In this document: positions 1-6,268 of the stretch, piece by piece
Position numbering within the stretch: position 1 is the first letter of the stretch
Layout of the letters: the number at the start of each line of letters is the position of its first letter
NCBI GenBank assembly: GCA_009700485.1
Contig: WLLZ01000097.1
Location: 1 to 6,319, forward strand
Direction: 5' to 3'
DNA from: Actinomycetota bacterium
Lineage (GTDB): Bacteria; Actinomycetota; Actinomycetes; S36-B12
Length of the DNA: 6,319 nt
Position numbers and translations under genes: made by a program
Notes under the pieces: generated by a model
Told to the model about the DNA's origin: nothing
The model's database searches: none
What the model saw: only the letters and a program-made list of their open reading frames with translations

Positions 1-45
1 GACTGGTTGGTGCCGTCCGGGGGGAGCAGCGAAATAGCGAGCGTC

Positions 46-51
46 TAGGCT
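46..51 (+). promoter_or_regulatory. Putative -10 element (TAGGCT) for a leaderless transcript
   Basis: TAGGCT fits the actinobacterial TANNNT -10 consensus and sits at -13 to -8 from the GTG at 59, which would place transcription initiation at or within a base of the start codon. No Shine-Dalgarno sequence lies between them. No clear -35 hexamer is visible at the normal spacing. It would drive the membrane-protein and DUF5130 pair. Confidence 0.45.
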
Positions 52-58
52 TAATGCT

Positions 59-301
59 GTGAGTCCATTACAAGCCATCTTGTTGTTCGCCGGGATCCCA
101 TTAACGCTCGCCGCATTCTTGGCGGTTGCCGTTTCAGCTGGCAGCTGGATGCGCCGAACTAGTGCCGAAGAGACCGAACTGCCCGGTGGAGCACTTTTCA
201 TTTCGAGTGCGACAACTGCTCCTGACCCTTCACGGGTTCCTGATGCAATTGACATGGTGTCGAAGTCATTGGTAGGGGGTGGAGCAAGTGACCGGTGGTA
301 A
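59..301 (+). CDS. Small single-helix membrane protein, possibly CtaJ-like cytochrome aa3 oxidase subunit
   Basis: An 80-residue protein read from a GTG start. Residues about 4-28 form one hydrophobic helix (AILLFAGIPL followed by an Ala/Leu/Val-rich run), and a WMRR basic cluster at 30-33 suggests the tail stays in the cytoplasm. The remaining 47 residues are polar, rich in Ala, Ser, Thr and Pro, and end in GGASDRW. From memory, small membrane proteins encoded beside DUF5130 and pepN in actinobacteria begin with a similar 'FAGIPL' helix and end in a GGASxRW-like tail; in mycobacteria a gene in this region encodes CtaJ, an accessory subunit of the cytochrome bcc-aa3 supercomplex. I do not see the tryptophan-rich middle part expected of CtaJ, so that identity is an inference. 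The start is supported by a TAGGCT hexamer at -13 to -8 and no Shine-Dalgarno, as for a leaderless mRNA. The 3' end overlaps the next gene by 14 nt. Confidence 0.65.
   Translation: MSPLQAILLFAGIPLTLAAFLAVAVSAGSWMRRTSAEETELPGGALFISSATTAPDPSRVPDAIDMVSKSLVGGGASDRW
274..279 (+). promoter_or_regulatory. Ribosome binding site deciding the DUF5130 start
   Basis: AGGGGG lies 8 nt upstream of GTG at 288, inside the preceding gene. The alternative in-frame GTG at 279 would overlap this motif and so lack a usable site. This makes 288 the better start. Confidence 0.55.
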
Positions 302-677
302 TGCGATCACCCTTCGTGAGCGTGAAAAGGTGCAGCGCGCCCTTGATCTGGCTCGCGAGATTTCGGGGCTGTGTTTTAGCGCCTATGTGGGCGACTTACC
401 GAATGAGCGCGAGTCAGCCATCGCCGCACATGCGAGGTTGACCGATCCTGAAAGTGCGGTGCTGGTTGCGGTTGACCCCAGCCGGCGGGTTATTGAAATA
501 GTCACCGGCACCACCGCTGCAAAGCTGCTTGATGATCGTTCCTGTGAACTCGGGGCGTTCACTATGCGTTCCTCATTCCAAGCTGATGATCTTGCTGGCG
601 GTATCCGAGACGGCTTGGTGTTGCTCGCCGAGCATGCGCGGGCACCCAAGGTGCTGCACCTCAACGACCCGGCTTAG
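288..677 (+). CDS. DUF5130 family protein (Rv2468c-like, TPM-related fold)
   Basis: A 129-residue protein that resembles the actinobacterial DUF5130 family, which includes the gene beside pepN in mycobacteria and streptomycetes. Family-like features are the N-terminal helix (residues 10-28, REREKVQRALDLAREISGL), a strand ending AYVGDLP (32-38), the VLVAVDPSRRVIEIVTG strand pair (58-74), the LDDRSCELGAF segment (81-91) and DDLAGGIRDGLVLL (100-113). The alternating strand/helix pattern and the ILDDR-like element recall TPM-type domains, whose biochemical role is poorly defined; I assign no reaction. There is no signal peptide or membrane helix, so it is probably cytoplasmic. The GTG at 288 is preferred over GTG at 279 because AGGGGG at 274-279 lies 8 nt before it. 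The 14-nt overlap with the upstream membrane-protein gene implies coupled translation and perhaps a shared job at the membrane. It faces pepN tail-to-tail across 47 nt. Confidence 0.85.
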   Translation: MTGGNAITLREREKVQRALDLAREISGLCFSAYVGDLPNERESAIAAHARLTDPESAVLVAVDPSRRVIEIVTGTTAAKLLDDRSCELGAFTMRSSFQADDLAGGIRDGLVLLAEHARAPKVLHLNDPA

Positions 678-688
678 GCATTTACGAC

Positions 689-712
689 CAAACAGCATTC
701 TTTATTGGTTTG
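689..712. terminator. Weak possible bidirectional terminator between DUF5130 and pepN
   Basis: The 47-nt convergent gap at 678-724 is AT-rich compared with its surroundings. It contains CAAAC (689-693) pairing with GTTTG (708-712) around a 14-nt loop, followed on the plus strand by a T-rich stretch at 716-722. The stem is only 5 bp and AT-rich, so it is at best a weak intrinsic terminator. Confidence 0.2.
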
Positions 713-724
713 TACTTGTTTTGA

Positions 725-3280
725 TTAGGTACTGGTGTCGGCAGCCCGAGCCCGCAGTGCCCGTTCAATCCCATCGCGGCCTTCACCAACCAAGCGTCGA
801 AGCGCCGAGTTGAGCTCCCCGGCCAAGAATGCATCGGTCTGAGCCAAAGTTTCTTGATCAACCAGGAACGTCGGGTACAGGCCCATGGTGATGCTCTGCG
901 CGGTTTCCATGGTGCGCTGCGCCCAAACCTGTGGCAAAGCCGCGAAGTATTTGGTTCGGTAATCAACAAGTAGCTCAACTTGATCAGGTTGCACGAACCC
1001 GCCAATAGTGGCTTCGAGAATGGCATTGGGCAGTTCGGTGCGCTCGATTATGTCGGCCCACGCAAGTTCCTTTGCCACCACCGTCGGGCGAGCGGCAAAA
1101 GCCACCGCGGCTTGGCGGCGTCCGGTGGCAGTGTCATCGCTTCTTAGCTCGGCTTCGATCGTCTCCTCGGCAAGTCGGCCGGTGACCACCAAACGCTGAA
1201 GCAGGGACCAGCGCAGGTCGGTGTCAACTTTTAACCCGATCCAGGTGATGCTGCCATCAAGGAGCCCGGCGACGATATCGAGATGGGCTGAAGTCGTTGC
1301 GCACGAGTTAAAGACCCGAGCGAAGGCGAGTTGGTGGTCGCTGCCTGGCTCAGAATCCTGCGCAATGCCAAGCACGCCACTAGCGAGTTGTTCGAGATAA
1401 CCGGATCGATTTGCCGGAGCGACGAATTGGTCAATAGCTGACTTGAGTTGACGCAGCACTCCTTGCACCACGCCGATGTCAGACTCCTGACCGATACCGC
1501 TCAACACTAGCGCCAGGAAGTCACCGGTTGAGACTTCAGCGTCGCGGGTCATATCCCAGGCAGCGCCCCAGATGATTGCGCGGGCCAGCGAAGAATCGAC
1601 TACGCCAAGGTGCTCAACCGCGGTGCGCCACGACTTTTCATCCAGGCGCACTTTCGCGAATGTCAGGTCGTCGTCATTGAGTAGCAGCAAGGCTGGCTGC
1701 TTAACCCCTACTAGGGCAGGCACCTTAGTGGTAGCGCCGACCACATCGAGTTCGAAGCGCTCGCGCCTGGTGAGCTGTCCGGCTACGAGGTCATACAGAC
1801 CGATGGCCATGCGATGTGAACGTAAAGTCGGCGGCAACCCGGCGGGTGCGCTAGGTGGTTCTTGCGTAATGGTGAAATCAGAGTATGTGCCATCGGCGGC
1901 AAGTTCAAACTGCGGCCGAATCAAGTTGACCCCACTGGTGCGGAGCCATTCATCTGTCCAGCCGGAGAGATCGCGCCCTGAGGTGGCTTCGAGCTCACTT
2001 AGGAGGTCAGATAACTGCGTATTACCCCAGGCATGCTTGACGAAGTAGTTGTGAACTCCGGTGAGGAACTCTGGTTCACCGACCCAAGCCACGAGTTGGC
2101 GAAGTGCGGATGCGCCTTTGGCGTAGGTGATGCCGTCGAAGTTAACTCGGACGGAGTCGAGGTCAACCATGTCAGCGGCGATCGGGTGGGTCGAGGGCAA
2201 TTGGTCTTGACGGTAGGCCCAGGCCTTGCGCTGGTTTGAAAAACTTGTCCATGCGTCGACATATCTGGTGGCGTTGACGTTGGCATAGTGCGCGGCCCAT
2301 TCCGCGAAGGACTCATTTAGCCATAGGTCATCCCACCAAGTCATCGTCACGAGGTCGCCGAACCACATGTGGGCCATCTCGTGCAAAATCGTGTTCGCGC
2401 GTTGCTCGTAGGCGGCGTCTGTTACGCGTGATCGAAAGATCATATCTTCTAAGAAGGTGACGCAGCCGGCGTTCTCCATTGCCCCGGCATTGAACTCCGG
2501 GACAAATAGTTGGTCGTACTTGCCGAACGGGTAGCCGATCTGGAACTGCTTTTCGAAGAATTCGAAACCGGCTTTGGTTAGGTCGAAGATGTCTTCGGGG
2601 TCTAAAAACTGCGCGAGTGAGTTTCGGCAGAAGATCCCGAGAGGGTAGGTGCCGAAAGTTCCGGTATATGAATCCCGAACCTCGTGGTAAGGCCCGGCCA
2701 CTAATGCGGTGATGTAAGTGGACAGGCGCGGTGTGGCCTCGAAGGTCCAGCGCGAAGTGGTTGGCGTGATCATCTCAGGATCAGAGCTTGGGGAGTTGCT
2801 GATCACCTTCCAGTGCGAAGGGGCGGTAACGGTGAGTGCGAAGGTAGCTTTCAGGTCAGGTTGCTCGAAGCAGGCGAACATCCTGCGAGCGTCAGCAGAT
2901 TCGAATTGTGTGTAGAGGTAGGTCTCGTTATCGACGGGATCCACGAATCGATGGAGGCCTTCGCCGGTGTTCATGTACGCGCAGTCGGCGGTGATCACCA
3001 CCTCGTTTTCCGCCAGCAAATTCGGTAAATCGATGCGGTGACCATCAAAGACTTGGGTGATGTCGAGGCTGACTCCGTTTAGCACCACGGAGTGGACCTG
3101 TGGCGCGATGAGGTCGATCCAGGTGTCAGCACCGGGGGTGCGGCACCCGAAAGTCGCTTTTGTCACCGAAGTGAACAAAGTGTCACCGGTTAGGTCGACC
3201 GTGACTTCATAGGAGCGGGACTCAACTAGGCGTGCGCGCTCCTGCGCCTGCGCCCTGGTGATGTTCTCGGTGCCGGTCAT
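725..3280 (-). CDS. pepN: Aminopeptidase N, M1 family zinc metallopeptidase
   Basis: An 851-residue M1 aminopeptidase that removes N-terminal amino acids from peptides. The N-terminal beta domain (about 1-200) includes the QFESADARRMFACFEQPD segment (125-142), conserved in this family. The exopeptidase motif GAMEN is at 266-270, and the zinc site is HEMAH (His300, Glu301, His304) with the third ligand Glu323 in LWLNES, giving the canonical HEXXH-X18-E spacing. The catalytic tyrosine is probably Tyr386 in GITYAKGA. An ERAP1-like helical C-terminal domain covers roughly 520-840. Length is normal for actinobacterial PepN and all key residues are present, so it should be active. No signal peptide is visible, which fits a cytoplasmic enzyme in peptide turnover. 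The ATG at 3278-3280 is preceded by a strong GGAAGGA site. The gene is single and divergent from the DsbA-like gene; its promoter must lie within that gene's start. Confidence 0.97.
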   Translation of the reverse strand: MTGTENITRAQAQERARLVESRSYEVTVDLTGDTLFTSVTKATFGCRTPGADTWIDLIAPQVHSVVLNGVSLDITQVFDGHRIDLPNLLAENEVVITADCAYMNTGEGLHRFVDPVDNETYLYTQFESADARRMFACFEQPDLKATFALTVTAPSHWKVISNSPSSDPEMITPTTSRWTFEATPRLSTYITALVAGPYHEVRDSYTGTFGTYPLGIFCRNSLAQFLDPEDIFDLTKAGFEFFEKQFQIGYPFGKYDQLFVPEFNAGAMENAGCVTFLEDMIFRSRVTDAAYEQRANTILHEMAHMWFGDLVTMTWWDDLWLNESFAEWAAHYANVNATRYVDAWTSFSNQRKAWAYRQDQLPSTHPIAADMVDLDSVRVNFDGITYAKGASALRQLVAWVGEPEFLTGVHNYFVKHAWGNTQLSDLLSELEATSGRDLSGWTDEWLRTSGVNLIRPQFELAADGTYSDFTITQEPPSAPAGLPPTLRSHRMAIGLYDLVAGQLTRRERFELDVVGATTKVPALVGVKQPALLLLNDDDLTFAKVRLDEKSWRTAVEHLGVVDSSLARAIIWGAAWDMTRDAEVSTGDFLALVLSGIGQESDIGVVQGVLRQLKSAIDQFVAPANRSGYLEQLASGVLGIAQDSEPGSDHQLAFARVFNSCATTSAHLDIVAGLLDGSITWIGLKVDTDLRWSLLQRLVVTGRLAEETIEAELRSDDTATGRRQAAVAFAARPTVVAKELAWADIIERTELPNAILEATIGGFVQPDQVELLVDYRTKYFAALPQVWAQRTMETAQSITMGLYPTFLVDQETLAQTDAFLAGELNSALRRLVGEGRDGIERALRARAADTST

Positions 3281-3287
3281 GACCTCA

Positions 3288-3294
3288 TCCTTCC
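3288..3294 (-). promoter_or_regulatory. Ribosome binding site of pepN
   Basis: Read on the minus strand this is GGAAGGA, 7 nt before the pepN ATG. It is the strongest Shine-Dalgarno sequence in the window and fixes the pepN start. It takes up part of the 29-nt gap to the divergent gene, so the pepN transcript has a leader that probably begins inside that gene. Confidence 0.75.
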
Positions 3295-3296
3295 AT

Positions 3297-3302
3297 TAGG
3301 GT
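3297..3302 (+). promoter_or_regulatory. Putative -10 element (TAGGGT) for the dsbA-like/nei operon
   Basis: TAGGGT matches TANNNT at -13 to -8 from the ATG at 3310, and no convincing Shine-Dalgarno precedes that ATG, so transcription may begin at the start codon. A -35 element would have to lie within the first codons of pepN, where I see no good TTGACA match. It is close to the pepN ribosome binding site on the opposite strand. Confidence 0.45.
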
Positions 3303-3309
3303 CTTCCCC

Positions 3310-3927
3310 ATGATGACAACGGCTGACTTTTGGTTCGATCCACTTTGCCCTTGGGCGTGGATGACTTCAAGGTGGATGCTCGAGGTAGAGCGGGTACGCG
3401 AGGTCCAGGTGCACTGGAATGTCATGTCCCTAGCGGTTTTAAATGAGGGCCGGGACCTCCCGCCGGAGTATGTGGAGTGGATGGCCGCCTCTTGGGCGCC
3501 GGTCCGAGTCATCATCGCCGGCCAGTTGGATCATGGCGACTCGGTGGTTTTACCGCTCTATACCGCCTTGGGCACCCGTATTCACCTTCAGCAGCGCAAG
3601 GATTACGAATTGGTCATCGCCGAGTCACTCGCTGAAGTAGGTCTGCCAGCGGAGCTTGCGGGCGTTGGTAAGACGACGAAGGTTGATGAGCAATTACGGG
3701 CCAGCCATGGTCGCGGGGTGACCCTCGTTGGTGAAGAAGTAGGCACCCCGGTGATTAGCGTTGTGGGCCCCGATGGTGACCCGGTGGCCTTCTTTGGGCC
3801 GGTTGTCACCCCAGCACCGAAAGGTGAGGCGGCCGGCCGGCTTTGGGACGGCACGCTATTGGTCGCTGCAACTCCGGGCTTTTATGAAATCAAACGCGCC
3901 CGCACTTCAGGACCGATCTTCGACTAA
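3310..3927 (+). CDS. DsbA-family thioredoxin-fold oxidoreductase (Rv2466c-like, mycothiol-linked)
   Basis: A 205-residue protein closely resembling M. tuberculosis Rv2466c, a cytoplasmic mycothiol-dependent reductase of the DsbA/FrnE thioredoxin fold known for activating nitro prodrugs. Matching landmarks are DFWFDPLCPW (residues 6-15), the TSRWMLEVERVR helix (19-30), VMSLAVLNE (38-46), WAPVRVIIA (62-70), the cis-proline loop VGTP (144-147) and AFFGPVV (160-166). The C-terminus PIFD resembles the PxFD end of Rv2466c. The active site reads CPWA (Cys13 to Ala16) where Rv2466c has CPWC, so only the nucleophilic cysteine is present; as I recall, CPWA also occurs in streptomycete homologues. A one-cysteine enzyme would rely on an external thiol such as mycothiol. 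No signal peptide is present. ATG at 3310 is chosen over 3313 because of the -10 position. It is divergent from pepN and overlaps the nei start by one base (TAATG). Confidence 0.9.
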   Translation: MMTTADFWFDPLCPWAWMTSRWMLEVERVREVQVHWNVMSLAVLNEGRDLPPEYVEWMAASWAPVRVIIAGQLDHGDSVVLPLYTALGTRIHLQQRKDYELVIAESLAEVGLPAELAGVGKTTKVDEQLRASHGRGVTLVGEEVGTPVISVVGPDGDPVAFFGPVVTPAPKGEAAGRLWDGTLLVAATPGFYEIKRARTSGPIFD

Positions 3928-4736
3928 TGCCAGAGGGCCACGTTGTTCATAGGCAAGCCCGGGCGCTTACTCAAGCGTTCAAGAATGAGCGGGTTCGGGT
4001 AACTAGCCCGCAGGGTCGGTTCGAGGCCGGCGCGAAGGTTTTGGACGGCAAAACTTTCGCTAAAGCGGAAGCCCGCGGCAAGCACTTATTTATCGGGTTC
4101 GAGAACAGGCGCTGGATACACATACACCTCGGCCTCTACGGTAAGTGGCAATTCGGTAAGGGCATTGAACCTGATGACAACGGTCTAATTCGGCTCCGCA
4201 TCACGTCGGCAACTAACTTCGCGCAATTGCGTGGCCCCTCGGTGTGCGAGGTGATCACTGATGACGAGATGGCCACCGCTATCACCCGCATTGGGCCTGA
4301 TCCGATCCATAAAAAGGCAGACCCTGCTCGAGCCTGGGATCGAGTGCACCGAAGCGCCGCGCCAATCGGGGCACTACTCATGGACCAAAAGATCTTCGCC
4401 GGTGTCGGAAATATCTATCGGGCCGAAGTGCTCTTTCGGCACCAAATATCGCCATTTACCCACGGCCGGGTGATTTTCAAGGAGCAGTTCGATGCCATCT
4501 GGAGCGACCTGGTGTTCTTGATGACACTAGGAGTGAAAAATGGGCGCATCGACACGGTTCGTGCGGTTCATTTGCCTGAAGTAATGGGGCGTGAGCCGCG
4601 AGTTGATCGCCATGGTGGCGAGGTTTATGTCTACAGGCGCGAGGGCATGAAATGTTTTGTTTGTGGTGCGAAAATCAAGATGGCGGATATGCAAGGACGC
4701 AAGCTTTATTGGTGCGCCAAGTGTCAAGTGGGTTAG
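3927..4736 (+). CDS. nei: Fpg/Nei family DNA glycosylase/AP lyase (Nei1 type)
   Basis: A 269-residue bifunctional base-excision repair enzyme that removes oxidized bases, mainly pyrimidines in the Nei branch, and nicks the abasic site. Pro2 (Schiff-base nucleophile) and Glu3 form the mature N-terminus PEGH, typical of actinobacterial Nei rather than Fpg. Lys52 in ARGKHLF is the conserved beta-hairpin lysine, and HIHLGLYG (65-72) ends the N-terminal beta sandwich. The H2TH domain follows (about 135-225) with MDQKIFAGVGNIYRAEVLF at 152-170. A zinc finger is formed by Cys243, Cys246, Cys263 and Cys266, with the conserved finger Arg258 in QGRKLYWC. All catalytic residues are present. The product resembles M. 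tuberculosis Nei1 (Rv2464c). There is no good Shine-Dalgarno, and the start shares a base with the preceding stop, so translation is probably coupled. Its last 4 nt overlap the opposing DUF3159 gene. Confidence 0.95.
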   Translation: MPEGHVVHRQARALTQAFKNERVRVTSPQGRFEAGAKVLDGKTFAKAEARGKHLFIGFENRRWIHIHLGLYGKWQFGKGIEPDDNGLIRLRITSATNFAQLRGPSVCEVITDDEMATAITRIGPDPIHKKADPARAWDRVHRSAAPIGALLMDQKIFAGVGNIYRAEVLFRHQISPFTHGRVIFKEQFDAIWSDLVFLMTLGVKNGRIDTVRAVHLPEVMGREPRVDRHGGEVYVYRREGMKCFVCGAKIKMADMQGRKLYWCAKCQVG

Positions 4737-5383
4737 CTAGAGCTGGGTAACTCGGATACTCTTGGGCTGCGAATACCAGGGTGATCGGGCGGAAGCGTCC
4801 GTTTGATGACAACCCAAGAAAGTAACACCGTGACAATGACAAGTGCGTAGAAGAGCGCCCCGGATGCGGCCAGGGCCCAAAGCCAATTGTTCTCGATCAA
4901 GGGGATAAGTACCGCCGCGCGAATTAGACACAGCAAAACCCACAGCCAGGAGGCGCGGTTGTAAGCGCGTATCAGATCAGGGTCTTGCCGCCACCGCATC
5001 TTGGTGCCGACGATCGGTCCGACGATAACGCCAAGTAACGGCCAACGAATGAATATCGAGATGGCAAATGCCAAGGCTGAGGCGACATTTAGTAACACCC
5101 GGGGCCAGAAGAAGGCGGCGGCGCTGCCTGACTTTGCCGCGATGTAGGCGCTCAGCACTACCACCAGCAGTGCTCCCAATACCCGCGTTGGGCGCTTGCG
5201 TTCAACCAGCCGCCAGATTGCGAAGAGGAGGCCGAGCCCTACGGCCACGCTGACAGCCCAAGTCATGTTGTCGCCGGTGGCGACATAAGTGGCAATAAAG
5301 GCCAGCGGCGGCAGGATGCTTTCGATCGCGCCTCGGGGGCCGCCGATCAGGGCCTGCAGCGGATGCTGCTTCGTCTCACTCAC
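4733..5383 (-). CDS. DUF3159 family multi-pass membrane protein
   Basis: A 216-residue integral membrane protein of the actinobacterial DUF3159 family; its function is unknown. The N-terminal ALIGGPRGAIESILPPLAF (residues 11-29) is the recognisable family start. Hydrophobic segments lie near 23-36, 42-57, 67-83, 95-125 (probably two helices), 144-162 and 167-193, so about six or seven helices, with a polar Pro/Ser-rich tail. A basic RLVERKRPTR loop (58-67) and the loop GTKMRWRQDPDLIRAYNRAS (126-145) are probably cytoplasmic. An ATG at 5500 would add 39 residues without hydrophobic or family character, antisense to the methyltransferase N-terminus. I therefore chose GTG at 5381-5383, which also has TACTCT at -13 to -8. 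The 3' end overlaps nei by 4 nt, leaving no room for a terminator between them. Confidence 0.85.
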   Translation of the reverse strand: MSETKQHPLQALIGGPRGAIESILPPLAFIATYVATGDNMTWAVSVAVGLGLLFAIWRLVERKRPTRVLGALLVVVLSAYIAAKSGSAAAFFWPRVLLNVASALAFAISIFIRWPLLGVIVGPIVGTKMRWRQDPDLIRAYNRASWLWVLLCLIRAAVLIPLIENNWLWALAASGALFYALVIVTVLLSWVVIKRTLPPDHPGIRSPRVSELPSSS

Positions 5384-5390
5384 GGTCTTG

Positions 5391-5396
5391 AGAGTA
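5391..5396 (-). promoter_or_regulatory. Putative -10 element (TACTCT) for DUF3159
   Basis: On the minus strand this reads TACTCT, matching TANNNT at -13 to -8 from the GTG at 5383, which suits a leaderless transcript. No Shine-Dalgarno lies between. No clear -35 hexamer is visible. The element occupies almost the whole gap to the divergent methyltransferase gene and supports the GTG start over the upstream ATG. Confidence 0.4.
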
Positions 5397-6260
5397 GTGG
5401 CTCGGGCCCAAGACTTTCCCGACGAACCGTCAGCGCTTTTGGCCGAGTACGGTGTGGCGGTGACCGCAAACGTGAGTGAACTAGCGGCGAAGTGGAGCAC
5501 CGACCTAGCATCCTGGGCTATTCCCGATGAAATCTTGAGCCAGGTAACTACCCCACCTTGGGTTCATCCCGTGGCGATGTTCACTGTTGACGACATCATC
5601 CCGGATTCGATGTCGCATCAAGTTGCCCGAGCTGTGGTGCCGGCCGGCGGCACTGTGCTCGATATTGGGAGCGGTGGTGGGCGCGCAGCATTTGCACTCG
5701 TGCCGCCCGCGGCCACCGTAATCGCTGTCGATCATCAGCAGGGCATGCTGGACGAATTTGCGAAAGCCGCGGCGCAGCGCGAGGTGCGGCACGAGGAGTT
5801 TCTTGGCGATTGGCCGGCGGTTGCGGGCGAAGTTCCCAAAACTGATGTGGTGGTGTGCCACCACGTGGCGTTCAATGTTGCTGAGATTGTGCCTTTCTTA
5901 CAGGCGCTAAATTCGCACGCGCACCAACGAGTGGTGCTGGAGATTCCATTTCAGCATCCGTTGACGGATCTAAATCCGCTCTGGAAGACTTTCTGGGATC
6001 TAGATCGTCCTACGCAGCCGACGGCGGAAGACTTGTGTGCAATCGCTAGAGCCATGGGATTCGATGCCCAAATGGAGATTTGGCTGGATGCGACTTGGGG
6101 TAAAAGGGTGGCCTTGCCCAATGGGGAGCGCATTAAGTTCGCCCGCATCAGGCTTTGCCTAAGTGAAGACCGTGATGCTGAGGTGGCGGCGGCACTTATT
6201 CAGCTAGGGGCTGACCAGCAGCGGCGGGTTGCCACCATCTGGTGGGATGTCTCGGCTTAG
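5397..6260 (+). CDS. Class I SAM-dependent methyltransferase
   Basis: A 287-residue protein if started at GTG 5397. Motif I, VLDIGSGGG (residues 87-95), is the glycine-rich SAM-binding loop. AVDHQQGML (110-118) follows, with Asp112 at the position that usually contacts the SAM ribose, and TDVVVCHHVAFNV (149-161) and RVVLEIPFQHP (178-188) match motifs IV and V of the Rossmann-like core. An N-terminal helical part (1-75, with WAIPDEILSQV and PPWVHP) may shape the substrate pocket. The substrate cannot be told from the sequence. The start is uncertain: reading may extend to ATG 5289, but that would overlap the divergent DUF3159 gene and adds an unlikely Cys-rich stretch. GTG at 5460 is a shorter alternative with TACGGT at -12 to -7. 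The next gene begins 8 nt after the stop, probably in the same operon. Confidence 0.85.
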   Translation: MARAQDFPDEPSALLAEYGVAVTANVSELAAKWSTDLASWAIPDEILSQVTTPPWVHPVAMFTVDDIIPDSMSHQVARAVVPAGGTVLDIGSGGGRAAFALVPPAATVIAVDHQQGMLDEFAKAAAQREVRHEEFLGDWPAVAGEVPKTDVVVCHHVAFNVAEIVPFLQALNSHAHQRVVLEIPFQHPLTDLNPLWKTFWDLDRPTQPTAEDLCAIARAMGFDAQMEIWLDATWGKRVALPNGERIKFARIRLCLSEDRDAEVAAALIQLGADQQRRVATIWWDVSA

Positions 6261-6268
6261 ATGTGTTC

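Noticed and set aside
1..58. Possible end of an upstream gene or an RNA element at the left edge.
   Set aside because: I could see no convincing coding frame, hairpin or RNA signature beyond the -10-like hexamer.
682..1026. A 114-codon minus-strand frame overlapping the pepN 3' end.
   Set aside because: It is in another frame of the same strand as pepN, whose frame is clearly coding here; the product is basic and has no recognisable family.
1572..2048. A 158-codon plus-strand open frame inside pepN.
   Set aside because: It lies antisense to the M1 aminopeptidase; its Ser/Arg/Thr-rich composition is typical of a shadow frame in GC-rich DNA and no domain is recognisable.
5384..5500. A 39-residue N-terminal extension of DUF3159 from ATG 5500.
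   Set aside because: The extension is antisense to plausible methyltransferase coding sequence, and the family-like sequence begins just after GTG 5383.
5505..5864. A 119-codon minus-strand frame opposite the methyltransferase.
   Set aside because: It is antisense to the SAM-binding core, and its His/Arg-rich product looks like a shadow.
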